A DNA stretch of 64,000 bases from Tenodera sinensis (Eukaryota > Arthropoda > Insecta > Mantodea > Mantidae): positions 106,571,904-106,635,903 of the forward strand of contig CM060968.1 in NCBI GenBank assembly GCA_030765045.1, in the 5' to 3' direction. Made by a program: the position numbers and the translations under genes. The notes under the pieces were generated by a model. That model saw nothing but the letters and a program-made list of their open reading frames with translations, was not told the DNA's origin and did not search any database. This document shows, piece after piece, positions 24,425 to 35,330 of the stretch (positions within the stretch are counted from its first letter, which is position 1; each line of letters opens with the position of its first letter).

Positions 24425-24965
24425 GTGAGTTTCTTCTTCACAATAAGTTTAACAAAACGTCCAATACCAAAATATTAAAAAGATTATAGTTTTCTTGAAA
24501 AGAAAGTATTTTTATCAAAAAACATTTTTATCATCACCTGGCTGATTTATTATTGATTGAAGGTTCTTGATTTATAGCTATATCCATAGAAAATTGAATA
24601 AACGACAACTTCTTCCTTTGGCGTATTTCAATTAATTCAATGGTTGTTGTGTAAATTAAATTTAACAAACCCACAATTTGTTGCCTTTTTCTTGCAATAA
24701 ATTGTGGGTTTTTTAGACTTAATTTACAGAAAAACAACTGAATGTATTGAAATATGCCAAAGGAGAAAGTTAACGTTTATTCAATTTTCTATGGATATCT
24801 ATAGGCATAAATCGAGAACCTTCAATCAATAATAATTCAGCCAGGAGATGATATATTTTTTTTATATATAAAAATACTTTCTTTTCACGAAAACTATAAT
24901 CTTTTCAACATTTTGGTGTTGGACGTTTTTGTAATTTATAACATGAGAAATTCGCTGTTAAAGTC
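24425..24965. mobile_element. foldback element F3 (long near-palindrome)
   Basis: The arms, about 24455-24685 and 24697-24932, meet at a loop of about 12 bp near 24691. Paired landmarks are CGTCCAATACCAAAATATT with AACATTTTGGTGTTGGACG, TTATTATTGATTGAAGG with CCTTCAATCAATAATAA, and ACCCACAATTTGTTGC with GCAATAAATTGTGGGTT. Arm similarity is roughly 85-90% by eye. It starts about 40 bp after an H1 fragment and about 540 bp after F2. Confidence 0.85.
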
Positions 24966-25485
24966 TGACGGATCATTTCACTTCCACCCTGTATAATTCA
25001 TAATCATAAAAAATGCTTCGAATGATTTTAACAATCCCTTTTCTGTAATAATCCCTTCTTCCACAAGATTTTTAAACATTTCTTTACTTGATGTTACCCA
25101 TATACTGAGCTTCCTAGAAATTAACTTTTGTAAAAGATTGTCAAGCAAATTAAACGTATCAATAAGCGAAATATTTTGAGCCTCAATTTGTAAACGGAAG
25201 ACAAGCTATCCTCACACCACAGAGGTGCACTCAATTCTACTTTGGAACGTATGTATTTTCAGTGAACTCTCGATATCAAATTTTGGGTAATGTTCACTGA
25301 CCTACTATACAAGGTGGTGAAGATAGTAAAAGAAACAACAGCGCACAGAAATAATTATTTCAAAAACGAGATTTTTGGTTTAAGTGTAGGAAAAGGTAAT
25401 TATATGAGACTACATTACTTATTTGTGTGCAACCTTAAAATCCGCTTATTAGGAAATAATAACAACTTTGCCTTTTAGTATAGAC
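24966..25485. other. no recognised feature
   Basis: AT-rich, with no clear repeat partner. Confidence 0.5.
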
Positions 25486-25623
25486 CAGCGATGTCCAACG
25501 TTTGCGAAAGAGGGAAGTTTGGCAAACTTTGTGCCTCTCTTTAACCCCCAGCCGTGCATTGTGTTGCAGTGGCGGGTTGGTTACATATACCTTGCGTTTG
25601 ATTTAGGACAGCACTTTCAAATT

Positions 25624-25821
25624 TTATACGTTAAACAAAGGTTCATTAGTGGCTCCTTTGGACTGCTTATGTTTAATAAGTCTATCAATATTTGGCGACA
25701 AAGCCGAAGTGCGTAGCCTTTGAAGATCCCCCAAGTGATCGTCGCGTAACATATTGCGACACAGACTTTTAATATATCTCTGTTGGCAAATATATGTAGA
25801 GCTAAACTCACTCTTATACAC
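25624..25821 (-). pseudogene. hAT transposase C-terminal remnant
   Basis: A 65-codon minus-strand frame includes YIKSLCRNMLRDDHL and later NIDRL. This matches the conserved C-terminal hAT pattern (CE..FS..nyIKnkyRn.L.ddHL), as in ZBED5/GTF2IRD2-like transposases. The CE..FS motif is degraded here but readable as CERIFS in the copy at 60108-60290. The N-terminal zinc finger and catalytic core are missing. Confidence 0.7.
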
Positions 25822-25829
25822 TATATGTA

Positions 25830-26272
25830 TATAAGCAAATGCTTATTTCTCTGTCTACTGTATTTTAATGGATATGAGCATTTTCAGAAAGCATATTATT
25901 TCTAATTTTCCTGCAGGTTCAAGAGGATAGTGGGAATACATAGTGCAATGTTTTAAGAGCTGGTTGCTTGGTGATGCCTTTGAAATGGCGTTCTCTCTTT
26001 GCAGTGCCAAGAGAAAGAAAGACAAATAACATATTTTCTTTTTCAAATAAGAATATAAGTACTGGCAAATTCAAACAAATAAGAAAGAATATCTCGGAAA
26101 TGGTTCACTCAAAAGAAAACATAAGTATTTCACATAAGTTGTGTGTTTTAACGGGATCCACATTTTCATTCAGTAGACCTTTGTTGGTCTCTTACAGGTC
26201 ACTATTTACGCAAAAACCATCCAGCATGAAGAAGTCTTCTGAGGACATTCCCAGAAACTTCAAGGTATGACT
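25830..26272 (-). mobile_element. H1-derived segment inside the hAT element
   Basis: It runs in H1 minus order from TTATTTCTCTGTCTACTG through TTTAAGAGCTGGTTGC, TCTCGGAAATGGTTCACTC and GTGTTTTAACGGGATCC to CATTCCCAGAAACTTC. Both H1 ends are missing. The junction with the transposase remnant recurs at about 60085-60110, so the H1 piece was part of this hAT element before it spread. Confidence 0.75.
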
Positions 26273-26409
26273 TAGAAACTGCCATGGAATCAACTGTTTG
26301 TGTCCGTCACTAGATACTGACTGTCTCTGACTGGATAAGTGGAGAGGGTATTGGGGCTCATTAAGCAAGGTTCTCCAAAGAGAAAAGGTTGGACATCCCT
26401 GGTAGACTG

Positions 26410-26700
26410 CGCGGCAGAGCTACAACCGGCTGCTAGCTTTCTAACCTGGGGACTACAGTTCGATTCCTGAGACTATACGTGTACATTGCGATGGACAAAG
26501 CTGCACTTGGAAAGATTTCCCCTGAGGTTCATTCCGCCATTGCTCTGCCGCCATCTTCACCCTCTTCCGCTGAGTGGTATTCCTTTCTCAATCTGCAAAA
26601 CAGTGGATGGCAGGCTCAGTTCAGATTCTCTTGCCTCAATGGCCTCACAGGTCCATAACGGACGTGCAACCTTCAGGACTGTGGTATCCACAGACACAGT
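26410..26700 (+). repeat. SINE family S1, diverged plus copy
   Basis: A tRNA-like head (GGCTGCTAGC..., B box CAGTTCGATTCC) is followed by GCGATGGACAAAGCTGC and GAAAGATTTCCCC. These align with the GTGGACGAAGCGGC and GGGTTTTCTCC blocks of S1. The hAT copy 1 inserted at or beside its 5' edge. Confidence 0.55.
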
Positions 26701-26874
26701 CCCTCATATATTTATTCATAAAATATTCCTAATTATGAACAATACTGACATTTACAGAAAAGGGTGCGAAACATAGTGGGATGTTATATTTTTGATATCG
26801 CTAAACTCCTACCACCCCAAAGTCGTTGTTCCACAAATTAAAGATACAGTTCGTTCACCAGCTCATTGCCCCTG

Positions 26875-27123
26875 GCAAGAATGCAGCCCAAACTACCCAT
26901 TAAAATGAAACATATTTTGAAAACTTTTCGATTTTCTCAAAAATGGCTCTAACGATATTAAAGTACATGTGTTTAATTTGTTCTCATGATGAATGAAGTG
27001 TGTATCTTACATTTTCTTGATTGTTTTCAGAAGTTTGTTGTTGTTGTTTCCCCCCCCCCTTTTCTCAATCATTTTGCATAACTGGTAAACCTAAGAGATA
27101 GACAAAATCTTAATACATAAATA

Positions 27124-27125
<2 letters not shown>
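26875..27125 (+). mobile_element. H1 middle fragment, plus orientation
   Basis: Contains GCCCAAACTACCCATT, TTCTCAAAAATGGCTC, a C homopolymer (27051-27059), and TTTTGCATAACTGGTAAACC, ending at a CT tract. Confidence 0.65.

Positions 27126-27163
<38 letters not shown>
27126..27163 (+). repeat. (CT)n microsatellite
   Basis: About 37 bp of CT at the distal end of an H1 fragment. Confidence 0.9.
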
Positions 27164-27170
<7 letters not shown>

Positions 27171-27586
27171 GACATGAAAAGAGAAAGAAATGTCAGAGCC
27201 ATTCATATAGTGCACAGATGGGGAGAACTGACACATTGCGTAATTTCCCCCACATCGTAGTTTTAACCCCATCACACCACTACAGAGTGCCTTGCTATCA
27301 GGCCACGCTCCCGTAGTTATCTACCTCAGAGAACCAGTCAGTCCCTCAAATCGTGTCAGTGGTGGATCATGTCGTATAAAGATACCTCAAAGTCGAATGG
27401 GAATATAAGTACTTTGTGTTCCTAGTAAAAATAAAATACTGTATTTCCTATTCCAAAAGAAAGTGTATGTAGCAGAATCACAATCGCAATCATAATCAGC
27501 ATCATGTTTTAATCCTGTTTCGCCTTGAAATTATGTACCTTTATTATACACACCTGAAGCTATTAACAGTGAAGCAATTACCTATA
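27164..27586. other. no recognised feature
   Basis: Mixed composition. Nothing identified. Confidence 0.4.
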
Positions 27587-27778
27587 ATTCACCAATATCA
27601 CAAAGTATGTGGAGATCATAACTTCACTTCAATAAAATTGAGCTGTACGCATTACACAAGGCCAATTGACCTCGAAAATGGCATAGATAAGTTGCTGAAA
27701 CGGGTTGATTGTGCAATGAGTACAACTCAATTTTATTGAAGTGAAGGTATTAGTCTCTACATACTTTGTGAAATCGGT
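27587..27778. mobile_element. foldback element F4 (short)
   Basis: ATCACAAAGTATGTGGAGA pairs with TCTCTACATACTTTGTGA, and CTTCACTTCAATAAAATTGA pairs with TCAATTTTATTGAAGTGAAG. Each arm is about 75-90 bp around a centre near 27682. No coding capacity. Confidence 0.7.
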
Positions 27779-27904
27779 GGCTTATGTACCTTGCGTATAC
27801 GCTAACACAGAACCAGAAACGTGAGGTGACCTGTAATTGGTTATTGGAAGGGGTAAATACGATTTCATTCCGGTGACCCCTCTTCCCCACGCCTGATATA
27901 GTGT

Positions 27905-27967
27905 GATCAGCTATTAAAGGATTTGACTATCGCTTTACCGTACTGACTCTCCTATTCTCACTCTACC
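27905..27967 (+). mobile_element. H1 short fragment
   Basis: AGCTATTAAAGGATTTGACT and TATCGCTTTACC match the H1 distal part. The fragment ends directly at the TTA array. Confidence 0.5.
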
Positions 27968-28191
<224 letters not shown>

Positions 28192-28599
28192 TAAATAAAA
28201 ACGCAAAGGGCAAGTATATAACAAAACAGTGATGTAAAACTGCTAAAATAGAAAATGGTATAAGATGACCAAAATCTCCAAACAAATATACATTTTCATA
28301 GTCTGTAACTCATTTATTTGTGCCTACGTCATTCTTTAGAATCAACTTAAGGAAGCTTAAATGCATCAGCTCTTCGGAGACGACGAATGAAGTGCTAATC
28401 AATAATGAACGTTCAATTAGCCTGGGGTCCGCAGACCCGTGACACCCGATATTTGTCTTTTCAAGATAAGGGAAAACCCAAAGGGGGGAAACAATCCCTA
28501 TTTTGGCAACTACTCCTAACCAATATTCACACTCGGGTATTTCCGATTACGAGGCAAATGCGGTACAATTCATCATAGCGTAGCAGACAAAAATGTTGC
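28192..28599. other. no recognised feature
   Basis: Contains GGGTCCGCAGACCC (28425-28438), a small perfect-stem hairpin. Nothing else identified. Confidence 0.4.
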
Positions 28600-29005
28600 T
28601 TACACATCACTTTCTCTACTCACTTCTCCAGAAATTATTTTAAAGAAAACAAACTCTAACAGAAAGTTGTTAGTTATCCATTTTTCGTTTTTGAGTCATA
28701 CTGTTTACTGACAACCATACACACACAGGACCTTTACTTAAACACGAGGTTGCACTCACATGGATTTTTCTATTCACTCTTCTACAAATTATTTTTACAA
28801 GAGTATTTTTCTCTCTCTTACTTGTTAATCCACAAACGTTTCCATCCATTTTTATTACTGTGCGTTTGTTGTAGATATAAGCGGAAAACAGTAAGCTAAA
28901 GGGATAGTCTGATAATGAAACTATTGCTAGGTGATGGTTTTGAAGTTCTATTCTCTGCATGAATACTAAAAAGAAAGAAGGAATAAACTTCCACCCATTT
29001 TTCAG
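28600..29005 (-). mobile_element. H1 rearranged fragments, minus orientation
   Basis: Three H1 pieces follow each other out of order: a start piece (CACATCACTTTCTCTACTC), a middle piece (TTTTCGTTTTTGAGTCATAC with a short CA tract), then another start piece (GTTGCACTCACATGG, then TATTCACTCTTCTAC) running to about 29005. Confidence 0.55.
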
Positions 29006-29749
29006 CAAACTACAGCGAATATTTCCATGTACGCCATATTAACCAAGGCAAACATTTGCAGAAATGGAGGAGCACTCCTTAAGCTACACGTGTCCCCTGG
29101 GTGGTGCAAAATAAGTAACAGTGCGGCAAAGGTACCTCAACAAAATGCATTTTTAAGGCAAACTTAACCTCAAATCTCACTATCTTCCAATGGAATGCAA
29201 GAAGCCTATCAAATCCAAACATAAGAGAACTCAAAAAACACTAATAAATAAGAATATGTGAAAGAAGAATTACATATCGTAATCACCAGCTTTATACATG
29301 AATCCATGTCTTTTCCAAAAGTTAAAAATAAAGTTGGAATTAAACTTCCTCCAACAAGAACTCAAATTGAAAGATAAACTCTTCTTTAGGTTTAATATTG
29401 TAATTAGTTGTATGATTCATATTTGATTGAGTAATAGATTAAATTACCGGATAATAGAATAAGTCATTTTGAGAGTTCATTGGTCGAACTGAACTACTTT
29501 TTCCTTTCGGAATTTTTTCTCTCGCTATTTTTACTAATGTTTCATCTGACGTCCTGGTACACGTGCATCCCATTTCTCCTTCCTTTTTTCTACCCATTCA
29601 TTCACCGGTCGGATTTACATATGTCTTTGATTTCTTCATCTCCTCCAGCTATCTTCCTTTATACTTTCATTCCCGTTGTTTCCCTCATTCGTCGTATTCC
29701 TGTGGTCTCTGCTCTTGTTTCTAATGAATAACTTATTGTAAGATTTGAA
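29006..29749. other. no recognised feature
   Basis: AT-rich. The plus frame at 29480-29731 is hydrophobic by composition and has no domain I recognise. Confidence 0.4.
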
Positions 29750-29764
29750 GCTTACACGACCAGC

Positions 29765-29865
29765 TTCATTTATCAAGGCTTCCTTCCTGAAGAAGGCCAT
29801 GGCCGAAAGCTCGATGTTCATAAATCTGACACGGCTGATCACCCGTGAAGCCTTGATGAATAACG
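29765..29865 (+). ncRNA. hammerhead-like motif in a stem-loop, possibly Penelope-related
   Basis: CTGAAGA, a stem-like GGCCATGGCC and GAAA occur in hammerhead core order. The block is enclosed by the inverted pair ATCAAGGCTTC and GAAGCCTTGAT, which could form helix I. Such cores are known from Penelope-like retroelements. The cleavage triplet and helix III are not convincing, so activity is doubtful. Confidence 0.3.
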
Positions 29866-30249
29866 TATTACTGATCGGGCTACTGCTTTATAAATGTTAA
29901 CTCTTTTCTCATATATGTATTTCCCCATACTAGCTCATTAATACATCCAGATATTTTGTTGGTTTTACAATCAGATTGTTGACTTCTTGGGCTAGCCTTC
30001 CTCCACTAGTAATACTAACACCCACGCAAAAGAAATACATGCTGTTTTAAATTTCTAATTTACATCTAAATGGTTCTCTACTAAACGTCAATAATTTTGT
30101 TTTATTTATGGAGATTTTTATATTGAACTATTTATATTTTCCATAAACTTCATACAAAGGTCTTTGCAGGTCTTGGCTCCGTTTCTGCCACAAGTACATC
30201 ATCTGCATAACATACAAATCTGTCTAAATTTTCGAACACTGATATTTTT

Positions 30250-30395
30250 AATGATTAGGAATACTTATTCGTTTCTTTATCTTTTGACCACGCAAAGGAC
30301 GGAATTTCAAAGCCATCACATAGCGACCAGCTCTTAAAGGTTTTGACTATGCTTAAAGACTTATCACTGTATTTCCATGTTCTCCTAGCGCCATA
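30250..30395 (+). mobile_element. H1 short distal fragment
   Basis: Contains GACGGAATTTCAAAGCCATC, ACATAGCGACCAGCTC and GGTTTTGACTATGC in H1 plus order. Confidence 0.65.
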
Positions 30396-31009
30396 AATGG
30401 CCTGGTATCCACCGAAGAACTGCTTGACAGAATATACTTTAATGTCAGTACTACTAATTTTAGAAATCGTCAGCTATTTCAATTTAGGACTCCGAAAACG
30501 TCATCCCATAAAAATTCTCCCGTTCTTAGGTTGTGTGCGAAATACAATAATGTTTCAACTAAAATAGAGCTGGATTTTAGCTTACCTTACAAGCAGCTTA
30601 AAAAACAATTAAATGTGGGAATTATTTGCATGTGATTTTCAGTTGTATCACTTATTGTTATCTGCAGAATCAGTATACCATCTGCAACTCTAGTCTTACA
30701 TAGTAGTTTAATATATGTTTCATTTTTTAGTCTTAGTTTCTTAATACTTTATTGTATTCTCTTCCTATTATATTCAAACTTGTTTAACTATTGTTCACTC
30801 TGTTGTATCACTTATTCGCTTGGTCAGTATACAATTTGCAATGTCTTCTCCTCAATAATAGCTTAATACATGTATAATTTACTTCTAGTTTCTTTGTATT
30901 GCTTCTTATATTTTTGTTTTGCATTTAGTCAAGCTTGTGTAAATAAATTAAATGTAGCTACTGTAATTGGAGCTTTGCTCTGTTGTAGCACAAATGAATA
31001 AAATATGAA
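30396..31009. other. no recognised feature
   Basis: T-rich and low in complexity, with no repeat partner. The phrase TTGTATCACTTATT recurs at about 30643 and 30803, which may be an old local duplication. Confidence 0.4.
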
Positions 31010-31122
31010 AATTAGCAATAAGATAGTTTCAGCAAATGTTTGTTTCGATTAATATGAAGTAGATAGGGGAACAAGTATTTGTACAAAAGTAGACAGTCAC
31101 ACGAGTGCAACACATCAGATCC
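31010..31122 (+). mobile_element. H1 distal terminus fragment
   Basis: AGCAATAAGATAGTTTC, then GAGTGCAACACATCAGATC, marks the distal H1 end. Confidence 0.65.
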
Positions 31123-31447
31123 CCTTTTTTCTACTAAAATCAAGTGAAGTGTATTACTCTACAATTTCTAGATTAGAAAACACCCACACATTCCCTTTCC
31201 ACATTTTGCGCTACTCTCTGTTGTTTATCGTCCCTCTAATTGTTTTATTCTGCACTGCACTCACAAATCTCATTTACACAGATTCCCTCTTCTTTTACAC
31301 TTGGTGCTCAATGGCTGTACGAAATCCTTACTTCCAGCTTTATCTCCATTTTATGTAGCAGTCTTCTCCGAAATCTCATCTAAATGTCTTGTTTTACTCT
31401 ACTTCCCTCTTGGTGCTGTTCTGTTTAGATTCACTGTCGCAATACAA
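31123..31447. other. no recognised feature
   Basis: Nothing identified. Confidence 0.4.
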
Positions 31448-31715
31448 GATCTAAAATAAAAAGTCTGATGTGTTGCACTCACATGACTTTCTCTACTCTT
31501 TTGCTAATCATTCTTACAAACTCTTATTCCTATATTTTTTTCTGTTAGTTGAGATAAACATTTGCACAAATTATCTTATTGTTTATTTCCTTGTAGGTGC
31601 AAGGGGAATATGGGAATACAGTAAACTTTGAGCGATAGTCAAATGTTTTAAAGCTTTGAGATTCCGTTCTCTTTGCACGATTAACATATAATAAATGAAC
31701 TATGTTCCATTTCAC
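31448..31715 (-). mobile_element. H1 distal-end fragment, minus orientation
   Basis: It opens with TCTGATGTGTTGCACTCACA and TGACTTTCTCTACTC and runs to AATAAATGAAC. It is preceded by GATCTAAAATAAAAAG, which also precedes the fragment at 32456. Confidence 0.75.
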
Positions 31716-31887
31716 GAAAGCTTAAAGACTTTGTATTTCCGACAGCCCATTCCGACCTTGAGGATTCCGCGAATTTTCCCGGTAGTTTGTCCAGAGGTAG
31801 AACAATGATTGTTGGAGTTGAGGCAGCATCTCTGATAAAAAATAGAAAATTGATTGATTTTTATCCTTATAGTCACAATCGAACACC

Positions 31888-32016
31888 TTTTTACTTTCTC
31901 TACTAGTAAGTAGGGGAAGTATTGTATTCCACTCACAAATTCGATGTCGAGATTTCACTGGATGTTTTGAGGCCCCCTGAATAAAAAAATATTTTTAGAA
32001 AAAGGTCCGCGCGCGC

Positions 32017-32097
<81 letters not shown>

Positions 32098-32455
32098 AGT
32101 CTGTGGACAGCATAACTCAAAAACGAAAAGTCGGTTAAAAACGAAATTTCGTATTTAAGTTTAATGTGTTTCAAGGATGTGACACGAACATTTTGAAGAA
32201 AATTGCCTCATCCAAACTACCCTTTGCATGGAAAAATTTTGGTGTTCTTGAAAATGGCTCTAACGCTTTTGATTAAAATGGCATATATTTGAGATATTTT
32301 TATGACAAATGAAATGTATATCATGAATTTTCTGACTACAGCCTTTGTAGTCGTATTTACTCTGGATGACGTTTGCATAACTGGTAAAGCGTAAGAGACA
32401 GACCAAATCTTACTGTACAAAAAGGTATATATGCTAAAACACGCAATTTATATTT
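31888..32455 (+). mobile_element. H1 plus copy, distal half lost
   Basis: TTTTTACTTTCTCTACTAG and a hairpin open the copy. A TG tract occupies about 32022-32096 after a short CG run. It continues to ACACGCAATTTATA, where a minus-oriented H1 end begins. Confidence 0.8.
32022..32096 (+). repeat. (TG)n microsatellite inside H1
   Basis: About 74 bp of TG at the standard H1 position. Confidence 0.95.
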
Positions 32456-32630
32456 AGATCTAAAATAAAAAGTCTCACATGACTTTCTCTACTCTTTTAC
32501 TAATCATTCTTACAAACTCTTATTCCTATATCTTTTTCGTGTTAGTTGAGATAAACATTTGCACAAATTATCTTATTGTTTATTGTAAGGGGATATGGAA
32601 GTACAGTAACCTTTGAGCGATAGTCGGAAA
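32456..32630 (-). mobile_element. H1 distal-end fragment, minus orientation
   Basis: Starts GATCTAAAATAAAAAGTCT, lacks the usual TGTTGCAC stretch, and stops in GAGCGATAGTC. It resembles 31448-31715 closely and may share its origin through local duplication. Confidence 0.7.
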
Positions 32631-32974
32631 TACAGCCCGAGGCCTCCCGAATGCGAGCTTCAACTGTTAGCAAAGACAAAACAAAACTGTGAAGGAGACA
32701 TGCTTGGCGGCTAAACTGTAAAACAAGAGCAAAGCCTAGGATGACACTGCATAATATGTGCATCATTCAGCAAGGGCAGTCTGATAAAGGCATTAAGGTT
32801 GATGAATGTGTCCTGTCTCAAACTGCAATATCCACTTATCTCAATTGTTAAATTGCTGCTGCAATGAATGTGTCTGTGCTACGCTACTGTGCCAAACATG
32901 TGGCTGAGTATGACGTCAGCAACTGCCAATGAACTGTTGAGTGTGATTCTAACACTTTCCACCTAAGAGTACTT
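32631..32974. other. no recognised feature
   Basis: Slightly GC-richer; no feature found. Confidence 0.4.
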
Positions 32975-33487
32975 ACGTTGTTGAGATAAATATTTGTAGA
33001 AATTATCTTATTGCTTATTTCTTTGCAGGTGCAAGCGGACTATGGGAATAAAGTAGGCTTTTTGCGATAGTCAAGTCTTTAAGCGATCGTCAGATTCCTT
33101 TCTCCTTGCAGGCTAACAAAAAATGAATAACGATCTTCCATTTGAGAAAAGCTTAAGTATTGCAAAACTCATACAAATAAGGAATATCCCCGAAATTGTT
33201 CACTCCAGAAAAAATGCATTGACATATATTGTTTTAACGATATGTACATTTTTGTATAGTAAGATTTGGTCTATCTCTTACTGCAAAAGTCATCAAGAAT
33301 AAACAGGACTACATGGACTGTAACCAGAAAATTCAAAATATACATTTAATTTGCCATCAGAACATACTGGCATTTTAATCAAAATCATTAGAGCCATTTC
33401 TGAGTGAGTGAGTGAGTAGGGATTAAGGGCCCGTCGACAGCTAGGTCATTAGAGACCCCCATTTCTGAGAAAAACAAAATTTTCACA

Positions 33488-33518
<31 letters not shown>

Positions 33519-33662
33519 GCGCGCAGACACACACACACACAACCCTTTTCTAAAAATGCTTCTTATGGATTTCATGGCCTCCAAACATATTGCCGGTGAA
33601 ATCTCGAATTTTTGGGAGGAATACAATACTTCCCCTACCTACTATACGTAGTAGAGAAAGTA
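32975..33662 (-). mobile_element. H1 minus copy carrying an M1 insertion
   Basis: Runs from TTGTTGAGATAAATATTTG through TCTTCCATTTGAGAAAAGC and AGTAAGATTTGGTC to CCCCTACCTACTATACG and GTAGAGAAAG. It is interrupted at 33405-33458 by the small element M1 with an 11-bp duplication of the H1 sequence CCATTTCTGAG. A CA/CG tract lies at 33485-33541. Confidence 0.8.
33405..33458 (-). mobile_element. M1 mini-element, copy 1 (54 bp)
   Basis: On the minus strand the unit begins GGGTCTCTAATGACCTAG and ends in CTCACTCACTCA. CCATTTCTGAG is duplicated at 33394-33404 and 33459-33469. The uninterrupted H1 sequence is known from other copies in this window, so the insertion is certain. Confidence 0.85.
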
Positions 33663-33794
33663 GAAACACAATGTGGTAACCAAGCTATGTATGTATCTAA
33701 ATTTAGTATCTTCGAGAAATGCAACACAAAAGATTTTGAAGAAAACCCATATAATGCAGCTTAAAATTTCATACGCTTTCCATGACATCCCGCG

Positions 33795-34345
33795 AAACAG
33801 CTGAAAAGCGGAAGTACTTCTAAAAAAACAACTGAATATTGAAAAATTTAAACCAATAACGGCATGTATCTTGGAAATCGTTAATGTCATAAAAATGGCA
33901 GTCAAAATAAATTGCGTGTTAGAGCGATCTGTATTTTTTGTGTAAAACGTACGTTCCTGCTTATCTCTTTACGGTTGCACAAAAGTATAGAACATTTATC
34001 TGGGATGAAGGGGTTTTCGGGGTTATTCTCAGAAAGTTTAACATATACATTTTGTCATCTAAATATCTTAAATAAATGGTAAGCCATTTATGGAAAATAT
34101 CCAAATTTGAAAAATTTTCCGCGGAAACTGCAATTTGGAGTGGGGGAATTTATTTTAAAATTCTTCATGTCGCATCTTTAGATGATGTTACATCTAAATA
34201 CCAAGACTGGAATTTATCTGTCAATTAATGCTTCGGATTACACTTTTCGCAGTCGTTCTCTCCTGTCACACACAAGCACACGCCAGCGCGGACCTTTTTC
34301 TCAAAACATGTATTTCCGAATTAAGCTTGAATGTAATATTTCTCC
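33795..34345 (-). mobile_element. H1 very old copy, minus orientation
   Basis: Recognisable blocks are GGAAGTACTTCTAAAAAAAC, TGTATCTTGGAAATCG, TCTTTACGGTTGCACAAAAG, TTCATGTCGCATCTTTAG and GCGGACCTTTTTCTCAAAAC. Terminal parts have decayed. Confidence 0.55.
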
Positions 34346-34608
34346 TGCTAAATCCTGTGAAGTTGCTTAATCATTGAGAAAGGTTCTTTCTATTTTATAT
34401 TGGAGTACTGCATTAAATACATCATAAACTACTAGTCCAGAACGAGGATTTCACATTAGAACTTCGGTTGAAATAACATCTATGGCAGACACAAAATTTA
34501 ACGGCAGCTGATAGCTGACCATTACCATTCTCTTTCCTATTGTGAAAATAAATTTGGTGGGTGCAAATCATATTTATATAACTGGATTTACAGCGTGATG
34601 TCACTGCA

Positions 34609-34718
<110 letters not shown>

Positions 34719-34724
34719 ATTTAC

Positions 34725-35330
34725 ACGACCTTCTCCACCTACTATGATTTATTTGCATGCCGCTTCTACAGACTATCCTCAGGAAAGGTCATTTCTCTAT
34801 TTAATTCATGTTAATCGAGATAAAACATTTGCAGAGATAGCTTTATTAGCATTTCGTTGTAAACACAAGGGGAACAGAGTAAACCGAATCGATAGTCAGA
34901 TGTTTGAAAACAAGTCGGTATATATTGACCTCAGAATTTCATGCTCTCTCCAAAATATTGCGAGAAACAACTGAATAACCAAAATAATAGTGTTGAAAAA
35001 TGCAAACCAGTAATAATGGACATGTCGGAAAGGGACGGTGCCGTAAAAAAAGAAAAGAAAACACTATTTTTTGTGCAGTACGTTTTGTTTATTTTTTATA
35101 ATTTACTAGTTATACGGATAATTCAATATATACCATAAGTTTTTCAATTACAAATAGCTTAAAATGTTTAATAAAAATCATTTGCCGTTTTGAGGGAAAA
35201 AAACAAAAAACATTGGGCGGGATTTTACTGAAAACATTCATGTCACAGACTTAACTAAATTTAACAACTTCCGTCAACTTTTTCTTTAGGAATCACGCTG
35301 TCCATAAACAGACCGTTTTGCACGGTTAGA
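34725..35330 (-). mobile_element. H1 very old copy, minus orientation
   Basis: Blocks AATCGAGATAAAACATTTGC, TCGATAGTCAGATG, TATTGCGAGAAACAACTG, CATGTCGGAAAGGG and CACGCTGTCCATAAACAG appear in H1 minus order. It ends before the hairpin. Confidence 0.5.

Larger units (their letters stand above)
25486..26401 (-). mobile_element. hAT element, composite type, copy 1
   Basis: The left end CAGCGATGTCCAACG and right end GGTTGGACATCCCTG are inverted hAT-type termini. Flanks GTATAGAC and GTAGACTG could be a degraded 8-bp target duplication. Inside are a minus-strand transposase remnant (25624-25821) and an H1-derived segment (about 25830-26272). A second copy with the same layout lies at about 58705-60443. 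The element cannot move on its own, as only the C-terminal end of a transposase frame is left. Confidence 0.8.

Noticed and set aside
33485..33541. CRISPR or other structured tandem array
   Set aside because: All tandem repeats here are simple microsatellites without spacers, and the genome is eukaryotic.
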